The notes below the pieces were generated by a model. The model had not been told where the DNA came from and ran no database searches. It saw only the letters and a list, made by a program, of their open reading frames with translations. Below are positions 15,639 to 20,088 of a DNA stretch of 20,088 nucleotides, piece after piece (within the stretch, counting starts at the first letter, position 1; each line of letters starts with the position of its first letter). Location of the stretch: assembly GCA_029012525.1 (NCBI GenBank), contig JAQXMG010000090.1:1-20088 (forward strand). The letters are read 5' to 3'. Source of the DNA: a bacterium. GTDB lineage: Bacteria; Bacillota_I; Bacilli_A; RF39; UBA660. The position numbers and the translations under genes are program-made.

Positions 15639-16091
15639 TTACATTTGTCTTCTAAAAACTATTAATTGTTCTGGAAGTAAATAAATATTATTGTTGTTGT
15701 AAATTAATTCCTGGGGTGTTGTATTAAAAAATCTTGACACGGATGATAAAGTATCCCCCATTCTTGTTATATAAGTTGTTATACCTGGTTTTGGTATAAG
15801 TAGTGTTTGTCCTGGATAAATATAATCATTAGGATCTATTCCATTTATTTCTGCTAAATTATTAACACTTATATTATTACTACTTGCAATTTTATATAAG
15901 GTATCACCATTTTTAATAGTATAATAGTCAAATATATTAGATGCTGTTGTTGGAATGTTTAAAGGTTGATTTACTTTTAATTCGTAAGGATACTGCAAAT
16001 TATTTGCTTTTATTATTTCTGAAGCTGGAATATTATAGTAACTTGCAATTCCTTCTAAAGTATCATTTTCTTTAACAATATATATTTCCAT
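15639..16091 (-). CDS. Triple LysM protein without signal peptide
   Basis: The 150-residue protein is almost entirely three LysM repeats (about 1-48, 55-101, 104-148), each with the pattern of VxxGDTL or NDTL, an IAxxxNIxxxxIxxxN helix pair, and a final strand (LNIP, LLIP, LIVF). LysM binds GlcNAc-containing glycans such as peptidoglycan. There is no signal peptide, membrane helix or catalytic domain, and the third repeat is more divergent. The ribosome binding site GAAGGAGGAC, seven bases from the ATG, is the best in the window, so the start is secure and expression may be high. It could act inside the cell, be released by a non-classical route, or bind a spore- or wall-related partner. Confidence 0.88.
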   Translation of the reverse strand: MEIYIVKENDTLEGIASYYNIPASEIIKANNLQYPYELKVNQPLNIPTTASNIFDYYTIKNGDTLYKIASSNNISVNNLAEINGIDPNDYIYPGQTLLIPKPGITTYITRMGDTLSSVSRFFNTTPQELIYNNNNIYLLPEQLIVFRRQM

Positions 16092-16138
16092 AAAAAGTCC
16101 TCCTTCAAAATAAGTATATGAAAAAGGTTTAATAATTT

Positions 16139-17350
16139 TTACTTTTTATATATTGTATATCTATTTGTTTTATTAAATAGTAATTCATCATAAGTAATTA
16201 CTTTTTTAATTCCATGATAAATATCATAATAATACAAAGTATCTTCCTTTATAAAATATAAAGTGTTATCTATTAAATTAATATTTGATACATCTTCCAT
16301 TTTAAATAAGTATATTTTTTTATCTAAAATTTTATTATAATAAATGAAATTGTTATCTAATTTATAATAAAAATTTTCGTCATTGACATAAATTTCATCA
16401 AATTTATCTATGCTATCTGGAATTTCTATATTTTCTTTAAAAATCAATTTTTGCTCTTTAAAATCATAAATATTAAGTCTTTCAAATTCGCCATTGTAAA
16501 ATAAGCCACCAGTTTCTTTATTACCAATTTGTTCTATTTTTAATTTTTTAGGATTAATTCTATACTGAAGTAAATTATCTGTATCAAATATATATATTTT
16601 ATTATCTACTACTCCATTTATGTAATAATCATTAGTTATTTTCTGATTTTTCTTTAGATTTAATTCTTTTATTTTATTATTTGTCATATTAACAACATAA
16701 AATTTGCTATATTCATACTTTTCATCATAATCAGGTATTACATAATATTTAGAAACATTAATGCCAAAATCATTTATGTAAATATCGTTAGAAAAAAGAT
16801 TTAATTGACTCAATTTTTTATTATTAATACTATAAAATCCATTATATTTCCAAATATATATATAAGTATCATCTAGAATATTTTCTTGATAAACTAGTGC
16901 TGATGACAATCTTTTAGAGGAAGAATTATCACTAAATACATTAAGATCAAATCCCTTTTCTTTTATTTCAATAACAAATTCTTCTAAATCATCTTTAAAA
17001 TAATCATAAGTATATATATTATCATTTTTTAGACATAATATATTTAAGATTTCATTATTTTTAAATACCGGAAATATACATTTTAAGTCATTTTTTTCAT
17101 AATATAATACATCTTTTAGAACTTTTTTTGCTTTAGAAAAACTTTTTTTATAATCAAAAGAAATATTGTTATTCTCAAAGTTTACGTTGAAATAATAATT
17201 ACCATCTCTGTAAATTTCTTCCACATCAAAAGTTTTTTCATTTGTTATTTTATAACTTACTTCATGATAATTTTTAAAAATAAATACTATAAATTCCAAA
17301 ATGATAATTGCTAAAAATATTAATAAAGTATTTTTTATAATTTTTTTCAT
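16139..17350 (-). CDS. Membrane-anchored extracellular protein, repeated beta-strand pattern, unknown function
   Basis: I cannot name the family of this 403-residue protein. It has one N-terminal membrane helix (about 5-28) followed by a long outward-facing region very rich in Tyr, Asn, Asp, Lys and Ile. The second half has repeated short strands of the type NKIYIFDTDN, KLIFKENIEI, KKIYLFKMED and DTLYYYDIYH, spaced about 40 residues apart, which resembles the blades of a beta-propeller or a DUF5050/WD-like sensor domain. It has its own promoter just upstream, and the ribosome binding site (GTGATG) is weak. The LysM gene follows 47 bases later and may share its transcript. A surface sensor or binding role is inference. 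Confidence 0.7.
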   Translation of the reverse strand: MKKIIKNTLLIFLAIIILEFIVFIFKNYHEVSYKITNEKTFDVEEIYRDGNYYFNVNFENNNISFDYKKSFSKAKKVLKDVLYYEKNDLKCIFPVFKNNEILNILCLKNDNIYTYDYFKDDLEEFVIEIKEKGFDLNVFSDNSSSKRLSSALVYQENILDDTYIYIWKYNGFYSINNKKLSQLNLFSNDIYINDFGINVSKYYVIPDYDEKYEYSKFYVVNMTNNKIKELNLKKNQKITNDYYINGVVDNKIYIFDTDNLLQYRINPKKLKIEQIGNKETGGLFYNGEFERLNIYDFKEQKLIFKENIEIPDSIDKFDEIYVNDENFYYKLDNNFIYYNKILDKKIYLFKMEDVSNINLIDNTLYFIKEDTLYYYDIYHGIKKVITYDELLFNKTNRYTIYKK

Positions 17351-17366
17351 AATACATCACAATTAA

Positions 17367-17396
17367 ATTATATCAAAAAAAAGAAACAATTAACAA
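17367..17396 (-). promoter_or_regulatory. Promoter of the membrane-anchored unknown gene
   Basis: On the minus strand TTGTTA (17396-17391), an 18-base spacer and a perfect TATAAT (17372-17367) lie just before the gene. The -35 is seven bases past the PH-domain gene stop; the six-base hairpin TAACAA-AAG-TTGTTA there is too weak to call a terminator. Confidence 0.6.
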
Positions 17397-17402
17397 CTTT
17401 TG

Positions 17403-17846
17403 TTAGTTATTTGTTCCTTTAGTATATTTTTTCTTTTCTTCCATCATATAAGAAGAAATATTTGTTTCTATTTCATCTAATGACTTTTTGCTAAGATTAG
17501 TTATATATACAAGTTCTTTTACTGTATCTATTACGATTCTGCCAAAAAACAAGCCCGAATAAACTGTTAAATCATTAAACATATCTGGTGTAATAGAATA
17601 TAAGAAATAACCAAATACTATTCTTTTAGTAGCTATGATAAGTCTTTTATTAGTTAGAACAAAAACATGAGTCGATACTATATCATACCAATGTTCATTT
17701 TTTTGACCAACAAAGGCATAAATGATTTTTTCATCAGTATCAAGATGTTTTTCTACTACTTCGCAATGTTTCTTTACTCTAAACGCTATAGTTCCAGGAT
17801 ATGTTTTTAAAAATCTATTTACTCTTTTGTATAAATCTGTAACCAT
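17403..17846 (-). CDS. Bacterial PH-domain protein
   Basis: This 147-residue soluble protein has a bacterial pleckstrin-homology-like domain (about 30-125). The signature is EKIIYAFVGQKN, then a strand pair VFVLTNKRLIIATK, with the typical TNKRL turn, followed by FLYSITPDMFNDLTVYSGLFFGRIVIDTV. There is no membrane helix or signal peptide; the first 30 residues and the last 25 are basic and may contact the membrane. The start ATG overlaps the thioredoxin gene's stop by one base (TAATG), so the two are translated together. Similar domains occur in stress and membrane proteins such as YdbS/YvlB-like families, but no specific function can be claimed. Confidence 0.8.
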   Translation of the reverse strand: MVTDLYKRVNRFLKTYPGTIAFRVKKHCEVVEKHLDTDEKIIYAFVGQKNEHWYDIVSTHVFVLTNKRLIIATKRIVFGYFLYSITPDMFNDLTVYSGLFFGRIVIDTVKELVYITNLSKKSLDEIETNISSYMMEEKKKYTKGTNN

Positions 17847-18601
17847 TATTTAATTACTCCAGTTGATTTTAAGAAATCAACAATTGTTGATTTTTCAGCA
17901 TAACCTGAGAATGCTTCAACAAATTTACCTTTCTTAAATACTAAAGTCGTTGGAGTACCCCATTCATTTTCTTTTAAATATTTTGAAGAATTAATAAGAG
18001 TATTATAATCTCCTTCATCAAAATATGCTATATCAACATAATACATATCAATATCATATGATTTTATTATTTCATTCATAACTGGTTGATACTTAGAACA
18101 GAAACCACATCCAGTTCTTCCTATTACTACAACAAAGTAATCTTCTTTCATAAGTTCAACATAATCATCCATTGATATTGTAACAAATGTTTTTGGTAAA
18201 ACACCCTCATCAATTAAAAATTGTTGAATATTAGCAGATGTAAATACACCTTCATATGAATTATCTCCATAATATAAAACATTTTCATTATCACCAAGAA
18301 CTTCATCTTTTTGTTCATCAGTTAATTCATCTGTATAAATATATCTAAATTTTAATGAATTATCATTTGCAAATTGTTTAACCATTTCAAATGTTTCAGT
18401 ATCTTCTTTTGATCCAAAATATACAAATGTATCTGAATTATTTTTTGAAGATGTATTATAATCTTCATATGATATTTCTTTGAAATATTTATCCTCACCT
18501 AATTTTGAAAGAAAAAATATTCCAACAATGACAACTATGATAACTAATATAGTTATAATTAAATTGCAATATTTTTTTAAAAAATTCTTTAATGTTTCCA
18601 T
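17846..18601 (-). CDS. Membrane-anchored tandem thioredoxin-like protein
   Basis: This 251-residue protein has one N-terminal membrane helix (about 14-34) and two thioredoxin-fold domains facing outward. The first (about 55-135, NSDTFVYFGSKEDTETFEMV) has no cysteines. The second (about 138-251) has FVVVIGRTGCGFCSKY with the active CGFC (Cys165, Cys168) and the cis-proline in GTPTTLVF (Pro217). CGFC is unusual compared with CGPC and suggests a redox potential different from housekeeping thioredoxin. The start is ATG 18601, six bases after GGGAGGT; the longer frame from 18667 lacks a site and covers the promoter. A disulfide oxidase, reductase or isomerase for exported proteins is the likely role, possibly for the Cys-rich surface proteins in this window. 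Confidence 0.87.
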   Translation of the reverse strand: METLKNFLKKYCNLIITILVIIVVIVGIFFLSKLGEDKYFKEISYEDYNTSSKNNSDTFVYFGSKEDTETFEMVKQFANDNSLKFRYIYTDELTDEQKDEVLGDNENVLYYGDNSYEGVFTSANIQQFLIDEGVLPKTFVTISMDDYVELMKEDYFVVVIGRTGCGFCSKYQPVMNEIIKSYDIDMYYVDIAYFDEGDYNTLINSSKYLKENEWGTPTTLVFKKGKFVEAFSGYAEKSTIVDFLKSTGVIK

Positions 18602-18635
18602 AAAATACCTCCCATAATAAACATTTTCCAAAATA

Positions 18636-18664
18636 ATTCTACCATTTATAATAATTAAAGTAAA
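18636..18664 (-). promoter_or_regulatory. Promoter of the thioredoxin-PH operon
   Basis: On the minus strand TTTACT (18664-18659), a 17-base spacer and TAGAAT (18641-18636) precede the gene with a leader of about 28 bases. The -35 sequence is the same as at the adhesin operon. Confidence 0.55.
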
Positions 18665-18713
18665 CATTTTTTAATAAATTAGTAACTTTTTATTAATTAT
18701 TATTAATTTTTTC

Positions 18714-18743
18714 TTGACTTTTTGAATATAATTACTATATAAT
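18714..18743 (+). promoter_or_regulatory. tRNA-Gly promoter
   Basis: TTGACT (18714-18719), an 18-base spacer and a perfect TATAAT (18738-18743) precede the tRNA. A second TATAAT copy at 18727-18732 is too close to the -35. The A+T tracts upstream (18690-18712) could be an UP element. Confidence 0.75.
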
Positions 18744-18752
18744 TAAAAGTGC

Positions 18753-18769
18753 CTACAAGATTCTTGTAG
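18753..18769 (+). other. Hairpin in the tRNA-Gly leader
   Basis: CTACAAGA and TCTTGTAG are perfect inverted copies around one T, directly after the predicted transcription start and seven bases before the mature tRNA 5' end. In RNA it would form a stem of about seven pairs with a tiny loop. It may protect or guide 5' processing, or the DNA may bind a regulator. Confidence 0.6.
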
Positions 18770-18776
18770 TTTAGAT

Positions 18777-18850
18777 GCGGATGTAGTTTAGTGGTAGAAC
18801 TTCAGCCTTCCAAGCTGACCACGGGAGTTCGATTCTCCTCATCCGCTCCA
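18777..18850 (+). tRNA. tRNA-Gly (anticodon UCC)
   Basis: The 74-base cloverleaf has acceptor GCGGATG pairing with CATCCGC (18777-18783 / 18840-18846), D stem GTTT/GAAC, anticodon stem TCAGC/GCTGA with loop CTTCCAA, so the anticodon TCC (18809-18811) reads GGA and probably GGG. The T arm is GGGAG-TTCGATT-CTCCT with one G-T pair. The discriminator is T and CCA is encoded. It stands alone, with its own promoter and terminator. Confidence 0.97.
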
Positions 18851-18861
18851 TAAGGAAATAC

Positions 18862-18885
18862 GCTCGAATTTTTCGAGCTTTTTTT
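18862..18885 (+). terminator. Terminator of tRNA-Gly
   Basis: GCTCGAA pairs with TTCGAGC across a TTT loop and is followed by seven T (18879-18885), a canonical strong rho-independent terminator. Confidence 0.93.
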
Positions 18886-18889
18886 ATAC

Positions 18890-18918
18890 AACTAATTCAT
18901 TTATAAATTAGTTTTTTT
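18890..18918 (+). terminator. Second, weaker terminator after tRNA-Gly
   Basis: AACTAATT (18890-18897) pairs with AATTAGTT (18906-18913) across an eight-base loop, followed by five further T. It directly follows the first terminator and lies before the promoter of the InlB-like gene, so it may shield that gene from tRNA readthrough. Confidence 0.6.
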
Positions 18919-18935
18919 CATAAATATTTATTAGA

Positions 18936-18965
18936 TTTACTTATCTACATTATACGTGATATAAT
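18936..18965 (+). promoter_or_regulatory. Promoter of the InlB-like gene
   Basis: TTTACT (18936-18941), an 18-base spacer and TATAAT (18960-18965) preceded by TGA (an extended -10, TGnTATAAT) lie just before AGGAG (18972-18976) and the ATG at 18983. Confidence 0.65.
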
Positions 18966-18982
18966 AAAGTTAGGAGATAACT

Positions 18983-20072
18983 ATGAATAGTGAAAATAAA
19001 AAGAAAAAAAATGTGGGATTATTGGTTGGGTGTATTTTATTATTAATTGTTATTATTGTAATAATATGCTTTATATTTTTAAAAACAAGAAGTTATGCAA
19101 TATCATTTGATACTGATGGTGGAACAGTAATCGAAAGTATCAAAGTCAAAAATAATGAAATAGTAAAATTACCTGATGAACCTACAAAGGATGATTATGT
19201 GTTTGCAGGTTGGGCAGATAAAGATGATAATTATGTTTTAAGTGGAACGAAAATTACTGGAAATATGACATTAAAAGCTATTTGGATTAAGAAAGACAAA
19301 AAAATGTTTACAATAACTTTTAATTCAGAAGATGAAGAAACTATTGGTAAAATAGTAATTGAAGATAATTATATTACAAAACTTCCTAAAACTCCTAAAA
19401 AAGAAGGATATGTATTTGTTAGATGGGTAAATGAAAATAATGAAATAATTCAAATTGGATCTTATATAAAAGAAAATATTACTGTTAAAGAACTTTGGAG
19501 AGAAAAAAACAAAACAACAAATAAAATTACTTTTAATACTGATGGTGGAAATAATATTTTTATTACTTGTTGAAAGTAATAAAAATATTACATTGCCAAT
19601 AGAACCAGTAAAAGATGGATATATATTTAAAGGATGGCAAGATCAATTTGGAAATATTATAGATAAAGATACGATAATAACAAAAGATCTTGTATTAATA
19701 GCAATCTGGAAAAAACCATATGTATGTCCAAAAGATTGTACACCTATTGGGGATGGAAGTACTTGTAAAAGAGAAAAAACCACAAATCTTGTAGCTACTT
19801 ATTCTTGTCCTTCTGGATATACTTTATTTAATGGAAAATGTTTAAATTTTAATAATAAATATTTTTCAGAAAATCAAAGTAGTGATAAATCATGGACTGG
19901 ATGTAAAGGTAATGATTATAGGTATGATGAGATAATTGGTGGTGGAGTTATTGCATATTGTTTAAAACAGACTGATAAAATTGCTTCTAAAAATTGTCCT
20001 TCTGGATATACTAAAGATGGAACAAATTGTAAAAAAACTGAAATAGTTAATTGTCCAATTGAAACTGATTAA
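18983..20072 (+). pseudogene. Frameshifted surface protein with InlB B-type repeats and Cys-rich tail
   Basis: Two frames together encode one protein of about 362 residues. The N terminus is cytoplasmic (NSENKKKK) with a membrane helix (about 12-34). Then come three InlB B-type (Listeria-Bacteroides, Flg_new-like) repeats of about 70 residues, each with TFxTDGG-like start, LPxxPxKxGYxFxxW and a final LxAIW. The first frame ends at TGA 19571-19573, in the third repeat; the remaining part of that repeat (LPIEPVKDGYIFKGW) continues in the frame that ends at 20072. The tail has about ten cysteines with two CPSGYT motifs. A two-base loss or one-base gain around 19550-19570 explains the break. The start ATG has AGGAG upstream. 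The repeats bind or space surface proteins in other bacteria; the ligand is unknown. Confidence 0.82.
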
Positions 20073-20088
20073 TATTTTTAAAATATTA

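Noticed and set aside
16113..16118. Separate promoter for the LysM gene
   Set aside because: A TATACT is present, but no -35 stands at 16-18 bases; the gene may be read from the upstream promoter at 17367-17396.
17384..17405. Terminator after the PH-domain gene
   Set aside because: The hairpin TAACAA-AAG-TTGTTA has six A/T-rich pairs and is separated from the T run; it is too weak and overlaps the next promoter.
19550..19573. Programmed ribosomal frameshift in the InlB-like gene
   Set aside because: A +1 (or -2) shift is needed. The ATTTTTA stretch would suit only a -1 shift, and I see no +1 signal such as a CUU-UGA-type stop context, so mutation or assembly error is more likely.
1..20088. 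CRISPR array, insertion sequence, prophage or origin
   Set aside because: No evenly spaced direct repeats, no transposase or integrase frame, no terminal inverted repeats and no cluster of DnaA boxes were seen; the presence of dnaI and the dnaB-like gene alone does not mark an origin.

Overview
The window comes from a very A+T-rich, Gram-positive-type bacterium of the Firmicutes/Bacilli side. It carries a Bacillus-type gatCAB operon, DnaI- and DnaB-like replication loaders, lipoteichoic-acid-synthase-type and sortase/LPXTG-type surface genes, lipobox lipoproteins and strong AGGAGG/AGGTGA ribosome binding sites. TGA serves as a stop codon (gatB, the YihY gene, the radical SAM gene) and tryptophan is TGG, so this is the standard bacterial code and not the Mycoplasma code. 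Sorting signals and LysM domains imply a cell wall. An uncultured gut lineage near Acholeplasma/Erysipelotrichia (RF39-like) is a plausible guess, not proven. Coding density is high; the only long stretch without a protein gene (18602-18982) holds a tRNA, its promoter and two terminators.

Layout. 1-4886 (minus): four envelope genes, transcribed right to left from a near-consensus promoter embedded in the gatB stop codon: a small membrane-anchored protein, a receptor-type degenerate GGDEF protein with tandem periplasmic-binding-like domains, a YihY/BrkB membrane protein, and an LTA-synthase-family enzyme that runs off the left edge. 4939-8082 (minus): gatC-gatA-gatB for indirect aminoacylation of tRNA(Gln)/tRNA(Asn). 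8183-11459 (minus): a three-gene surface operon of a Cys-rich CnaB/SpaA adhesin with VPNTG anchor, a sortase, and a five-TM protein of unknown role. 11605-12525 (plus): a TIGR01212/YtqA-type radical SAM protein, convergent with 12532-13760 (minus), an RNHCP zinc-ribbon gene plus dnaI. 13858-14268 (plus): a small lipoprotein sitting between dnaI and the dnaB-like gene (14291-15574, minus). 15639-18601 (minus): a triple LysM protein, a membrane-anchored unknown protein, a bacterial PH-domain protein and a membrane-anchored tandem thioredoxin. 18777-18850 (plus): tRNA-Gly(UCC). 18983-20072 (plus): a surface protein with InlB B-type repeats and a Cys-rich tail, interrupted by a frameshift.

Themes. 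Most of the non-housekeeping content builds or senses the cell surface. Two exported proteins are unusually Cys-rich, and a membrane-anchored CGFC thioredoxin is encoded nearby, which suggests disulfide chemistry outside the membrane. The most unusual items are the adhesin/sortase/five-TM operon with an apparent Arg-to-Gln change in the sortase, the DGNEF receptor protein, the broken InlB-like gene, and very compact gene ends in which convergent stop codons lie inside one terminator hairpin. Several naive start codons (GTG/TTG) are decoys lying in the ribosome binding site; the corrected starts are used below.
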